Shown here: positions 1 through 8,042 of the stretch, one piece after another
Numbering within the stretch: the stretch's first letter is position 1
Layout: every line of letters begins with the position of its first letter
Notes under the pieces: model-generated
The model's input: the letters and a program-made list of their open reading frames with translations, nothing else
The model's database searches: none
What the model was told of the DNA's origin: nothing
NCBI GenBank assembly: GCA_965229355.1
Contig: OZ245869.1
Coordinates: 3,410,001-3,474,000, forward strand
Direction of reading: 5' to 3'
Source of the DNA: GCA-2737725 sp965229355
GTDB lineage: Bacteria > Pseudomonadota > Alphaproteobacteria > Rhodospirillales > Rhodospirillaceae
DNA: 64,000 bases
Translations under genes and position numbers: made by a program

Positions 1-731
1 TTCTCAAGAAGGTCGGTGTCTTCGACCAACTCGAAGCCTGCTTTTGTCACATCATCAATCACCACATAACGCTCGATGCGATGGTTCTTGTTTACGTCTG
101 ATGTGCCAAACCCTGGCGGGGCGGTGTGATCAATGATGCCGTAAATGCCGCCCGGCTTTAAGGCCGCTTTGATGCTGGCGTTCATCGCTTCGCGGTTCAC
201 GCCCAGCCAATACGTGTCGTGGTAGAACATCACCATGAAGATGGCATCCAGCTTACCTTGCGGGAATTGCAAGTCTTCCAATTCAGTGTCTTGCTCGATG
301 ATATTCTTATAGCCGCCTTTGGTGATCAACTCACCGAGTGGGCGATTGTCGGGCTTCACGCGGTCGCGGATCCATTTGTTGTTCTGGCCATACACTTTGC
401 CTGTATCGCCGACCGCTTCAGCCAACACGCCTGTGAAATAGCCGCGTGAGGTCATCAGTTCGGCAACGGTCATGCCAGGCTTTACGCCAAAGAACGCCAT
501 GGTCTCAGCTGGCTTGCGATCAGCATCGCGTTTTTTATCAGCTTCGGGGCGGCGCGGGCTTTCCAAAATAGCTTTCTTCAACGCATCAGGTGTAACGATC
601 TGGTTTTTGTAGATCGTCTTTGTTTGCACAGCTGCGCGTGCTGTTGGCATTTGCAGTGATGCAAATGATGCGCCGATCGCAACTGCACCTGTGCCTAACA
701 ACAATCCACGACGGCTCGGAATAACACCCAT
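1..731 (-). CDS. Tat-exported COG4798-like methyltransferase (3' end outside window)
   Basis: The gene runs off the left edge, so the C-terminus is missing. The ATG at 731 opens with a twin-arginine signal (SRRGLLLG, then a hydrophobic stretch ending near ARA), so export is expected. The mature part has the order typical of predicted methyltransferases of COG4798: a charged stretch, PAETMAFFGVKPGM, then the place of SAM motif I, and further on a D-H-T near LKPGGIYGIIDHT. Motif I reads AELMTSRGYFTG rather than the usual acidic, glycine-rich loop, so SAM binding is uncertain. Family assignment is by recognition; substrate unknown. Confidence 0.7.
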   Translation of the reverse strand, partial: MGVIPSRRGLLLGTGAVAIGASFASLQMPTARAAVQTKTIYKNQIVTPDALKKAILESPRRPEADKKRDADRKPAETMAFFGVKPGMTVAELMTSRGYFTGVLAEAVGDTGKVYGQNNKWIRDRVKPDNRPLGELITKGGYKNIIEQDTELEDLQFPQGKLDAIFMVMFYHDTYWLGVNREAMNASIKAALKPGGIYGIIDHTAPPGFGTSDVNKNHRIERYVVIDDVTKAGFELVEDTDLLE

Positions 732-777
732 AATCAACCCTCCCGGTTTTTGAGTTGCGTCCATCATCTCATGTCCC

Positions 778-849
778 GAAGTGCCTGCCCAGACCGTGTG
801 TGGAAAACTCAAAAAAATGCAGTTTTTGAGTCCGCCCGGCAGGCACTTC
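778..849. repeat. Two-tier imperfect hairpin between two minus-strand genes
   Basis: A 12-base arm (GAAGTGCCTGCC, 778-789) is perfectly complementary to 838-849. Nested inside, ACTCAAAAA (807-815) pairs with TTTTTGAGT (823-831). The structure sits in the 212-base gap between the CoA-transferase stop and the exported methyltransferase start. No T-run follows the outer stem on the minus strand, so a simple intrinsic terminator is not supported. Confidence 0.55.
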
Positions 850-943
850 TCCCTGCAAATGCAGGTCCAGAGCAGGGGGAATGTGTGGAGAACCCACCCC
901 CGGTGGAAACAACGTAATTCTGTGCAAAACTTTTGTGACGGTT

Positions 944-2146
944 CTAATTCGCAGCCTGCAAGGTGGCGCCCGATGCAATGAGTGCATCGATGTCAGCCTG
1001 ATTGTAACCGGCTTCTTTCAAAATCTCGGTTGAGTGCTCGCCCAACAGTGGGGCGTGGCGGCGAATGCTTTCCGGCGTCTTCGAGAAGTTGATGGGGAAG
1101 CCTGGCAGTTTCAGCTTCCCTTCCGTGGGGTGATCGACCGACTGCCAATACCCAACCGCATTCAAATGCTCGTCGGTGATCAGGTCTTCCAGCGTATTCA
1201 CCACAATCGTCGGCACCGATGTATTGCCGAAAATATCAATCCACTCCATCGTCGTTTTCGTCGCCATGATCTTGGCGGTTTCAGAATACGTCTGGTCGAT
1301 GTTGGCCACACGATTGGCCAGTGTTTTAAAGCGCGGGTCAGTGAGCAAGTCCGGCCGTTCAGCCAGTTTGCAGAACGTTTCCCAGTGCGCATCCAGGTAC
1401 GGCAAAATCGCGATGTAGCCGTCTTTAGTGGGGTACGGTTTGCGCTCTTGGCTCATCAGGCGCACATAGCCCGGCGTGCCAATCGGGGGATCGAACGTGG
1501 CGCCCCACATATGCTCAGCCATCACGAAGCTGACCATAGCTTCAAACATGGGCACTTCGATCTCTTGGCCTTCACCGGTGCGCTCACGGTGGAAGAGGGC
1601 CGCGAGCACGGCTTGCACCACGTTCATGGCAGTGTTTTTGTCGCAGACAATGGTGGGCAAATAACGCGGCTCTCCCAGCACCATCTTGTTCAGCATCGCA
1701 ATGCCGCTCACGGCTTGGATAGAGTCATCCAGCGCGCCTTTTTCGCCGTAGGGGCCTTTTTTGCTGTAACCGTATGAGCCGCAATAGATGATCTTCGGGT
1801 TCACGGCCTTCAAAGCTTCATAATCCAAGCCCAGCTTGGTCATGGCTTGCGGACGGTTGTTGTGAATAAACACATCGGCGGTTTTCGCGAGTTCAAGCAG
1901 CGCTTTCTTGGCGCTCTCTTGTTTCAGGTCGAGAACCAAGCTGCGCTTGTTGCGATTTACGGTGAGATACAGTGCCGACATATTTTTGTGGGCGCGGTTC
2001 GCACCCAGCGTGCGGTTTGAATCCCCACGCGGCGCTTCGATCTTGATCACTTCCGCGCCCATGTCGGCGAGGATCTGACAGGCCCAAGGCCCTAACACAA
2101 CGCTGGTCTGCTCCAGAATTTTAATACCGTGTAACGGACCGGGCAT
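944..2146 (-). CDS. Class III CoA-transferase (CaiB/BaiF family)
   Basis: The 400-residue product has the family's usual length and opens with the characteristic pattern LHGIKILEQTSVVLGPWACQ followed by LADMGAEVIKIE. This enzyme class moves CoA between carboxylic acids through an aspartyl-CoA thioester. The candidate nucleophile lies in the ALDDSIQAVSG segment around residue 140. It is cytosolic by inference, with no signal or membrane segment. The acid substrate (formate, carnitine, succinate-type or other) cannot be told from sequence. The gene starts 40 bases downstream of the purK stop on the same strand and could be co-transcribed with purEK. Confidence 0.85.
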   Translation of the reverse strand: MPGPLHGIKILEQTSVVLGPWACQILADMGAEVIKIEAPRGDSNRTLGANRAHKNMSALYLTVNRNKRSLVLDLKQESAKKALLELAKTADVFIHNNRPQAMTKLGLDYEALKAVNPKIIYCGSYGYSKKGPYGEKGALDDSIQAVSGIAMLNKMVLGEPRYLPTIVCDKNTAMNVVQAVLAALFHRERTGEGQEIEVPMFEAMVSFVMAEHMWGATFDPPIGTPGYVRLMSQERKPYPTKDGYIAILPYLDAHWETFCKLAERPDLLTDPRFKTLANRVANIDQTYSETAKIMATKTTMEWIDIFGNTSVPTIVVNTLEDLITDEHLNAVGYWQSVDHPTEGKLKLPGFPINFSKTPESIRRHAPLLGEHSTEILKEAGYNQADIDALIASGATLQAAN

Positions 2147-2185
2147 TGCGACTACTCCCTTACTGAAACGACCTAACTTTTGTGC

Positions 2186-3286
2186 TCAACGCTTTAAGAT
2201 ATTCACGTGTCCCATTTTGCGCCCGGGGCGGGCTTCAGCTTTACCGTAAAGATGAACGTGTGCATGCGGATTGCCATGATATTGATCAAGGCCCAGCACA
2301 TCATCGCCAATCAAATTCTTCATTTCCACATCGCAGAACCGCGACGGTTCGACCAGCGGCAGGCCTACAACAGCGCGGACCATTTGTTGGAACTGATCGG
2401 TCTCGCAGGCATCCATGGTCCAGTGGCCCGAATTGTGCGGGCGCGGGGCCATTTCGTTGGCCAGCACTTTACCATCTTTCGTGACGAAAAATTCCACCGC
2501 CAACAAGCCCACCAAGTCCAATTTCGTGGCCGCTAAACCAGCCGCAGCGACAGCACTAAATAAGATTGAGTTTGGTACACGGGCCGGAACAATCGAAACA
2601 TCGAGAATATGATTTGTGTGGATATTCTCAGTTGCGTCGAAAGCTTGCACCACACCGTCCACACCGCGCGCGACAACCACTGAAACTTCGCAGCGGAAAT
2701 TCACAAAGCCTTCGAGTACTGCAAACGGCCCGCCATCGTCGTGCGGTTTGGCTTTTGCGCCGCCAATGGCTTTCCACGCGTCGGCAATATCTTCAGGTTT
2801 ATAAATTTTGGCTTGGCCTTTGCCGTCGTAGCCCAGGCGTGCGGTTTTTAAAACGCAAGGGGTGCCCAGTTCTTCAACGGCTTTGCGCAATTCGTCTTCG
2901 GTGTTCAGCCCGCGCCACGGCGGCGTGCCCACACCAATATCGGCGAAAAAGGCTTTTTCTTTGGCGCGGTCTTGTGCAATTTCCAGCGCCCGCCACGAGG
3001 GGCGCACAGTCGTATGTTTTTCCAAATATGCCGCAGTCGCCGCAGGCACGTTTTCAAATTCGTAGGTCACCACATCAACCGCAGCCGCAAACGCGGCGAG
3101 CGCGTTCTCATCTGTATAATCAGCTTGCGTTGTGATGGTGGCAACGTGGCTGGCGGGGCTATCGGCCTCGGGGCACAGCACATGCGTGCGATAGCCAAAT
3201 TGCGCAGCGGCCAGGGCGAGCATGCGGCCCAATTGTCCGCCGCCCAGAATCCCAATCGTTGAGCCTGGTTTTAAAGGTGCAGTCAT
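2186..3286 (-). CDS. purK: N5-carboxyaminoimidazole ribonucleotide synthase PurK
   Basis: This is an ATP-grasp enzyme of de novo purine synthesis, converting AIR, bicarbonate and ATP to N5-CAIR. The N-terminal dinucleotide-like motif GILGGGQLGRM lies at residues 12-22. An ATP-grasp core follows (VLKTARLGYDGKGQ, then AVEFFVTKDGKVLANEMAPRPHNSGHWT). At 366 residues it is the usual size. It begins 2 bases after the purE stop on the same strand, so the two are certainly an operon in the order purE-purK, and PurE uses its product. Confidence 0.97.
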   Translation of the reverse strand: MTAPLKPGSTIGILGGGQLGRMLALAAAQFGYRTHVLCPEADSPASHVATITTQADYTDENALAAFAAAVDVVTYEFENVPAATAAYLEKHTTVRPSWRALEIAQDRAKEKAFFADIGVGTPPWRGLNTEDELRKAVEELGTPCVLKTARLGYDGKGQAKIYKPEDIADAWKAIGGAKAKPHDDGGPFAVLEGFVNFRCEVSVVVARGVDGVVQAFDATENIHTNHILDVSIVPARVPNSILFSAVAAAGLAATKLDLVGLLAVEFFVTKDGKVLANEMAPRPHNSGHWTMDACETDQFQQMVRAVVGLPLVEPSRFCDVEMKNLIGDDVLGLDQYHGNPHAHVHLYGKAEARPGRKMGHVNILKR

Positions 3287-3288
3287 TT

Positions 3289-3810
3289 CTACTTCGGTGA
3301 AATCGCAACAGACTCAGTTTGCTTTGCACGCCATGTGGCGAGACGCTTTGCCAACGCATCATCATGCAGCGCCAGAATAGAGGCGGCCATCAGGCCTGCG
3401 TTTTTCGCACCCGCATTGCCAATCGCCAGCGTACCAACGGGAATACCGCCCGGCATTTGTACAATCGACATCAAGCTGTCCATGCCCTTCAGCGCTTTGC
3501 TTTCCACAGGCACGCCCAACACGGGCAGGGCAGTCATGGAGGCTGTCATGCCCGGCAAGTGCGCCGCACCGCCAGCACCAGCGATGATGACGTGCAGGCC
3601 ACGCTTAGCGGCAGTCTTGGCGTAATCAACCAAACGATCTGGCGTGCGATGGGCAGAGACGATCTTGGCCTCGAACGCGACCTTCAGCTCTTTCAGAACA
3701 TCGGCAGCGTTTTTCATGGTCTCCCAGTCAGACTGGCTGCCCATGATGATCCCCACACGAACGGGTGTGTTGGCTTGGCGTGTGGCGGTTTTGACGGGTC
3801 GCTTGCCCAT
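3289..3810 (-). CDS. purE: N5-carboxyaminoimidazole ribonucleotide mutase PurE
   Basis: PurE rearranges N5-CAIR to CAIR. The signature VGIIMGSQSDWETM starts near residue 19, with SAHRTPDRL and the GAGGAAHLPGM loop after it. The ATG at 3810 is chosen over the one at 3834 because GGGGA lies 5 bases upstream of it, while the earlier ATG has no ribosome-binding site; this gives 173 residues. It is first in the purEK operon. The divergent region to the gene at 4054 holds a hairpin that may be part of the leader. Confidence 0.95.
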   Translation of the reverse strand: MGKRPVKTATRQANTPVRVGIIMGSQSDWETMKNAADVLKELKVAFEAKIVSAHRTPDRLVDYAKTAAKRGLHVIIAGAGGAAHLPGMTASMTALPVLGVPVESKALKGMDSLMSIVQMPGGIPVGTLAIGNAGAKNAGLMAASILALHDDALAKRLATWRAKQTESVAISPK

Positions 3811-3920
3811 ATGTGTCCCCAAAAAAGGCCCCAAAAAGGAGGGCGCAATCTATCCGTAACCCCTTGGTTTCCGCAACAAAAGGATGGGCCAAGGGCCATA
3901 CTGCAAGCCCCAGAACGGGC

Positions 3921-3954
3921 CCTAAAACCGCCCAAAAATGGCGGTTTCTTTAGG
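3921..3954. other. Hairpin in the purE / GGDEF-like divergent intergenic region
   Basis: AAACCGCC (3925-3932) pairs with GGCGGTTT (3940-3947) around a 7-base loop, and the stem can extend through CCTAAA/TTTAGG with one bulge. No T-run follows on either strand, so it is not a standard terminator. It lies about 110 bases upstream of purE and may be a leader structure or protein site; function is not shown. Confidence 0.4.
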
Positions 3955-4053
3955 TGTTAGTAACAAATCAGGCACATGGTGAGATGGATTTGTTTCGACC
4001 CAATGACATCTAATTGCTGTAAAGTTGGCTTTCAAAGCCCCGTGTGACATTCA

Positions 4054-4932
4054 ATGAGTGATATTCAACACACCACCAACGTTGCCCTGGTCCAGGTCCG
4101 TGAAGACGGCCGTGGGTCTGGTGGTGCTGCTGGGCGCGACCAAGGTCCGCCGCCAAAGAAGGTCGCTGACGCTTACACGCAAATTGCTAAGTCCAACCCG
4201 TTGGATAGCCGCATCACCATCTTGGGCATTCCGGCGGAACAGATTACGCCTGCGACGCAAGCTGCTTTGGCCAGCTTGGTGCAGGAAGTGAATTTCTTGC
4301 GTGCGAACGTGCGCCGCCTCGAAAGCGCCAGCGCTGTTGCACAGCGCGAAGGTGCGCCTGCTGAAGGCGAAATTCTGCCCGCCGATATGGTGTCGGCGAA
4401 GTTGGGGCAGTTGCTGGTTCAACCGCTGGAACCCGGCGTGTCGCGCGTGTTGGTGCTGGCCTATCTTTCAACGTTTGAAGATGTGCGCCGCAGTTCTGGT
4501 TTGCTGGCGGCCAATGCATTGTTGTCGGATTTAGCGCAGCGCATGAACCGGGCTGAATTCTTTGCTGATCCGTCAACCGAAGTCCCCGAAGACAACTCAC
4601 CGCCGCAGATGATGCCAGTGAAGGGCAAGAACGGCAAAGTGCGCATGGTGGCTGTGCCGAAACCTGCGACGCCAGGCCTGTATAAATTCAACTTGATGGG
4701 CTTTGCGGGTGGATCATCGCTGGTGGGTGTCACCGAGATGCCAAGCCAGCCGTTGGATGAAACCTACGTGGCACGCCAAGTGCGTGATCAATGCTTGATC
4801 ACAGGCTTCAATGTCAGCGGCATTGATATGAGTGTTGCGCTCTCTGTCGCTGCCATTGTGACCAGCGCCAATGAAGGTGCGCTGACGGCTATGGGCCGTG
4901 CTGACCACTTGCTGCGTGGCGGCAGCGTTTAA
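4054..4932 (+). CDS. Degenerate GGDEF-domain protein (GGSSL in place of GGDEF)
   Basis: The 292-residue protein has a basic N-terminus, then GIPAEQITPATQAALASLVQEVNFLR (about 58-83), the helical lead-in seen in an alphaproteobacterial GGDEF family. A GGDEF-like fold follows: VSRVLVLAYLSTFEDV..LAANALLSDLAQRMNR (129-166) matches the substrate-binding half, GFAGGSSLVGVT (216-227) occupies the signature position, and MSVALSVAAIV..ALTAMGRADHLLRGG (259-290) matches the domain end. The catalytic acidic residues of GGDEF are Ser-Ser here, and the Asp-rich metal site is absent, so cyclic-di-GMP synthesis is not expected. A structural or scaffold role is inferred. It is divergent from purE. Confidence 0.7.
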   Translation: MSDIQHTTNVALVQVREDGRGSGGAAGRDQGPPPKKVADAYTQIAKSNPLDSRITILGIPAEQITPATQAALASLVQEVNFLRANVRRLESASAVAQREGAPAEGEILPADMVSAKLGQLLVQPLEPGVSRVLVLAYLSTFEDVRRSSGLLAANALLSDLAQRMNRAEFFADPSTEVPEDNSPPQMMPVKGKNGKVRMVAVPKPATPGLYKFNLMGFAGGSSLVGVTEMPSQPLDETYVARQVRDQCLITGFNVSGIDMSVALSVAAIVTSANEGALTAMGRADHLLRGGSV

Positions 4933-5265
4933 TTAATCAACGATAAAAAGTTTTGCACCCGTCTGTGTGGATGAGCGGTGCGCGGCATCGCCGAAGTCTG
5001 ACACCTGATAACTCATGCCGGCTTTCAGTGTGACTGTGCGGCCGTCTTTCAGTTCGGTCAGCAATTCGCCTTCCAGCACGTACAGAATGTGCCCGCGATC
5101 ACACCAGTGATCAGCAAGATAGCCTGCTGAATATTCAACCTGACGAATGCGAACGTCGCCCAGCATCTGTGTGCGCCACAGGGCATAACCCGTTTCGCCG
5201 TCGTGGCGTGTGGGGGTGATGTCGGCCCAGGTTGTTGTCGTGAAAGCCGAGGCGGGGAGTTTCAT
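4933..5265 (-). CDS. Small cupin-fold protein (DHCW-motif family)
   Basis: This is a single-domain cupin of 110 residues. The core reads GYLADHWCDRGHILYVLEGEL then LKAGMSYQVSDFGDAAHRSS. The D-H-W-C stretch resembles the family called DHCW-motif cupin-fold proteins, with two of the letters in a different order. The histidines (DHW, RGH, AHR) could hold a metal. Substrate is unknown. It converges with the degenerate GGDEF gene with no gap, and the DUF465 gene lies just downstream of its start in the opposite sense of reading, 8 bases away, so the two probably share a transcript. Confidence 0.75.
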   Translation of the reverse strand: MKLPASAFTTTTWADITPTRHDGETGYALWRTQMLGDVRIRQVEYSAGYLADHWCDRGHILYVLEGELLTELKDGRTVTLKAGMSYQVSDFGDAAHRSSTQTGAKLFIVD

Positions 5266-5273
5266 GCGCGGTG

Positions 5274-5477
5274 TTATGCGATGATGTCGGGAATGAGTTG
5301 ATTGCGCAGCGTGGCGATTTGATCTTTCAGACCAAGTTTGCGCTTCTTCAAGCGCCCGACTTTCAATTGGTCGAAATCGTCAGTGGCCATCAGGGCATGA
5401 ATCACATCGTCCAAGTCGCGGTGTTCCAACTCGAGCTGTGCGAGCTTTTCTTTGATTGCTTCTTGGGTCCACTGCAT
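5274..5477 (-). CDS. DUF465 / YdcH-family small coiled-coil protein
   Basis: The 67-residue product is almost entirely helical and charged: QEAIKEKLAQLELEHRDLDDVI then FDQLKVGRLKKRKLGLKDQIATL. The L-K-K-R-K-L-x-L-K-D core is typical of DUF465 proteins, whose function is unknown. It stands first, ahead of the cupin gene, on the minus strand. A second, shorter DUF465-like gene lies 355 bases away on the other strand. Confidence 0.8.
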   Translation of the reverse strand: MQWTQEAIKEKLAQLELEHRDLDDVIHALMATDDFDQLKVGRLKKRKLGLKDQIATLRNQLIPDIIA

Positions 5478-5832
5478 CGGATTTGGCCGGTAACACTTTT
5501 ACAAGCTAACAGTCTGATTAAGCCGCACTTTTAGCCAAATATGGCGAACCAAATGGGGCCCAAAATGTGACAATGGCACATCTTACACGCGCGTATTTGT
5601 GAAGTCATTCCCGCGAAAAACCACGCGATTAAAAGCTATGTACTGCGGAATAGCTCAAAGTCCTGCGACTCGCCGTATTCTGAGGGATACAGGCTGTTAG
5701 GGCGACTGAATCCGCAATTTTATTGCGCCGCAAAATCAAATTAAGCCAATAACTTAGCCAACCGCTTCGGTCGGGCCAAACTTCGGGTTATAGTTTTGTG
5801 TCGATTGGACTCGTGGAAAAAGGAGCGCACGG
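5478..5832. other. Intergenic region between two divergent DUF465 genes
   Basis: This 355-base gap holds no convincing gene. Visible items are a 6-bp hairpin (CGCAAT/ATTGCG, 5713-5727) and a GTCATTCCCGCGAA stretch near 5605-5618 that looks like a remnant of a common dispersed bacterial repeat. Promoters for both flanking genes must lie here, but no clear consensus was found. Confidence 0.5.
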
Positions 5833-6000
5833 ATGGTTGCAGACGTGAGAGCTGAATCTTTAAAAGCGAAACATGCCGCACTCGATACGAAGATTGATAT
5901 CGAAGAGCGGCGACCTCTCCCAGACATGACACTCATTCACGACTTGAAGCGACAGAAGCTAAAAATAAAAGATGAACTGCAAAAAATTGCGGTTCACTAA
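5833..6000 (+). CDS. Second DUF465 / YdcH-like protein, 55 residues
   Basis: A short gene starts at ATG 5833 with AGGAG 7 bases upstream. The product runs from MVADVRAESLKAKHAALDTK to ELQKIAVH. The pattern LKAKHAALDTKI, EERRPLPD and LIHDLKRQKLKIKDEL matches short DUF465 proteins. It is predicted to be a helical hairpin, and function is unknown. An intrinsic terminator follows at 6100-6133, which supports a monocistronic transcript. Confidence 0.8.
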   Translation: MVADVRAESLKAKHAALDTKIDIEERRPLPDMTLIHDLKRQKLKIKDELQKIAVH

Positions 6001-6099
6001 CCCCCCTAGAAAAGTCCCGTCAGACGTTTGTCGTTCCGGCGCACCAACGGAGACTCGCCGTTGCCGCGATGACAAAGGGGTAGGATCCCAACGTCTCTT

Positions 6100-6133
6100 G
6101 CGCTCACCTTAAAGAAGGTGAGCGCTTTTTTTT
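6100..6133 (+). terminator. Rho-independent terminator after the 55-residue DUF465 gene
   Basis: GCGCTCACCTT pairs perfectly with AAGGTGAGCGC around the loop AAAG, followed directly by eight T residues on the plus strand. It lies 100 bases after the stop at 6000. It also sits just past the trcR stop, but the T-run has the wrong polarity for that gene. Confidence 0.9.
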
Positions 6134-6144
6134 GCTTAGATTTT

Positions 6145-6816
6145 TTAGGTACCAGCGCTGGGAACGGGATCAGAACCAATCGGCTCTGCTTCCGCAGCGG
6201 TTGCGGCTTCAGCTTGTTCGTCTGTCGCGTTGGCAGCGGCAGCTTCACGCGCTTCGCGGCGCTTCTTGCGCTCTTCGGCTTTGATCGCGTTATTGACGCG
6301 GCGTTGCGCCAACACAACGGCCTTTTCCAAATCAGCTTCGGTGCACAGACCCAGCGTGACAGGATTGGACGGCTTAATGTTCGCAGCATTCCAGTGGGTG
6401 CGATCACGCACGCTGGCGATGGTTGCTTTCGTTGTGCCAAGCAGGCGCGAGATTTGCGCGTCTGTCAGTTCCGGATGATGCTTCAAGATCCACGAGATCG
6501 CATCGGGGCGATCTTGGCGTTTGGACACCGGCGTATAGCGCGCACCTTTAGACCGCGCCTTCGGCAACGGAATATCGGTCTTGATCATCTTCAAGCGTGC
6601 ATCGGGGTCAGCTTCACAGCGGGCGATTTCTTGCGTGGTGATTTGACCAGCGCTGACGGGGCTGACGCCAACAATGCCAATCGCGACTTCGCCGTCAGCG
6701 ATGGCTTGAATTTCGAGTTCGTGCATGCCGGTATAATCCGCGATTTGCTCGAAGCTGAGCGCGGTGTTTTCAACCAGCCATACGGCCGTGGCTTTGGGCA
6801 TTAAGGGCAGCGCCAT
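6145..6816 (-). CDS. trcR: Cell-cycle transcriptional regulator TrcR (DUF1013)
   Basis: The protein matches the alphaproteobacterial DUF1013 family named TrcR. It starts with ALPLMPKATAVWLVENTALSFEQIADYTGMHELEI, a helix-turn-helix-like segment. A second such element follows (ELTDAQISRLLGTTKATIASVRDRTHWN, about 115-142). The C-terminus is a charged and alanine-rich tail after residue 185. By family knowledge it binds RNA polymerase or DNA and affects cell-cycle transcription; this role is not shown by the sequence itself. It is alone on its transcript, with an AT-rich hairpin separating it from the upstream oxidoreductase. Confidence 0.9.
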   Translation of the reverse strand: MALPLMPKATAVWLVENTALSFEQIADYTGMHELEIQAIADGEVAIGIVGVSPVSAGQITTQEIARCEADPDARLKMIKTDIPLPKARSKGARYTPVSKRQDRPDAISWILKHHPELTDAQISRLLGTTKATIASVRDRTHWNAANIKPSNPVTLGLCTEADLEKAVVLAQRRVNNAIKAEERKKRREAREAAAANATDEQAEAATAAEAEPIGSDPVPSAGT

Positions 6817-6920
6817 TGCAGCGGTCCTTTCAGGTAATGTTCGGGCGTCATTTAGGTATGAGCGAGGGTTAGCGCCGGAATTTTGGCGCGTCTGAACTCG
6901 CTTAAGCCCAGATGACAGGA

Positions 6921-6986
6921 ATAATTATATATATCGGGTTTCTTAATGATGGGTCAAACCATTCGTCAACCCATTGATATAATTAT
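6921..6986 (-). repeat. AT-rich imperfect inverted repeat overlapping a stop codon
   Basis: ATAATTATATATATCGGGTT (6921-6940) is largely complementary to 6968-6986. The far arm includes the TAA stop of the oxidoreductase gene (6983-6985). ATGGGT/ACCCAT (6949-6954 and 6969-6974) offers a competing inner stem. It stands out by base composition from its surroundings and may end oxidoreductase transcription ahead of trcR. Confidence 0.5.
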
Positions 6987-7978
6987 ATTTTTAAGACGAT
7001 TTTGCCCATATGGGCCGAGCTTTCCATAAGGGCATGAGCCTTTGCGGCCTCGGCCAGGGGGAATGTGGCGTGGATCAAGGGGACCACTTTGCGGGCCGAC
7101 AACAAGGGCCAGACGTGCGTTTTGAGGTCGCTGGCGAGTGCTGCTTTGAAACCTAAGTCACGCGCCCGCAATGTCGAGCCTGTGAGTGTGAGGCGTTTCA
7201 GCATAATCGCGCTTAAGTCGACCTCGGCTTTCACACCGTTCAAGAACGCGATGGACACCATGCGCCCATCGGTTTTCAGACACTTCAGATTGCGTGCAAC
7301 GTAATCGCCGCCGACCATATCCAAAATTACGTCGACGCCTTTGGATGGTAGGGCCTTGATGACTTCTAAGAAATCTTGTGTGCGATAATTGATGGCGACA
7401 TCAGCACCAAGTTTTTTACACGCATCGCATTTTTCGTCGCTGCCTGCGGTGACGATGACAGTTGAGCCCAGCGCCTTGGCGATTTGAATGGCGGTGGTGC
7501 CAATGCCGCTGGTGCCGCCGTGAATGAGCAACGATTCACCTGGCTTTAAAGCGCCACGTTGAAACACGTTGTGCCAGACGGTGAAAAATGTTTCGGGCAA
7601 TGCTGAGGCTTCAATCGCACTGAAACCGTCGGGCCAGGGCAGGCATGAACCTTGATCGGCAGTTGCATATTCCGCGTAGCCGCCGCCCGGAATAAGTGCG
7701 CAGACTTTATCGCCGATTTTGAATGCCGTAACGCCGTCGCCAACAGCAACCACTGCACCTGCGACTTCCAGGCCCGGCAAATCCGACGCACCGGGCGGGG
7801 CAGGGTATTGGCCCATGCGTTGCACCACGTCTGGGCGGTTCACACCTGCGGCTTCGACCGCAATCAGCACTTCGCCTGTTTTGGGTGACGGCGTGGGGCG
7901 CGTGGTGGCGACCAGCACATCAGGGCCGCCGGGTGTGGTGATTTCGACAGCGCGCATAGAAGCAGGAATTGATGCCAT
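6983..7978 (-). CDS. NAD(P)H:quinone oxidoreductase, PIG3-type zinc-independent MDR family
   Basis: The 331-residue protein belongs to the medium-chain dehydrogenase/reductase group. The N-terminal GroES-like part shows MRAVEITTPGGPDVL and EAAGVNRPDVVQRMGQYP. The nucleotide-binding part has LLIHGGTSGIGTTAIQIAKALG (about 146-167). The usual zinc cysteines are absent, as in quinone reductases. It probably reduces quinones or enones with NADPH, though the true substrate is unknown. Its start lies 64 bases from the divergent DUF1192 gene. Confidence 0.88.
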   Translation of the reverse strand: MASIPASMRAVEITTPGGPDVLVATTRPTPSPKTGEVLIAVEAAGVNRPDVVQRMGQYPAPPGASDLPGLEVAGAVVAVGDGVTAFKIGDKVCALIPGGGYAEYATADQGSCLPWPDGFSAIEASALPETFFTVWHNVFQRGALKPGESLLIHGGTSGIGTTAIQIAKALGSTVIVTAGSDEKCDACKKLGADVAINYRTQDFLEVIKALPSKGVDVILDMVGGDYVARNLKCLKTDGRMVSIAFLNGVKAEVDLSAIMLKRLTLTGSTLRARDLGFKAALASDLKTHVWPLLSARKVVPLIHATFPLAEAAKAHALMESSAHMGKIVLKI

Positions 7979-8042
7979 TTGTTTTGATCCTTATGCTGAC
8001 CGCAATCTAATGGTTCGTGCGACGATACGACAAGGTGTTGCG

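Noticed and set aside
1034..1777. Long plus-strand frame opposite the CoA-transferase gene
   Set aside because: It lies wholly within a well-supported gene on the other strand and its product resembles no protein.
5641..5700. tRNA-like stretch GGAATAGCTCAAAG
   Set aside because: No acceptor or anticodon stem could be drawn and no T-loop (GTTCGA-type) follows.
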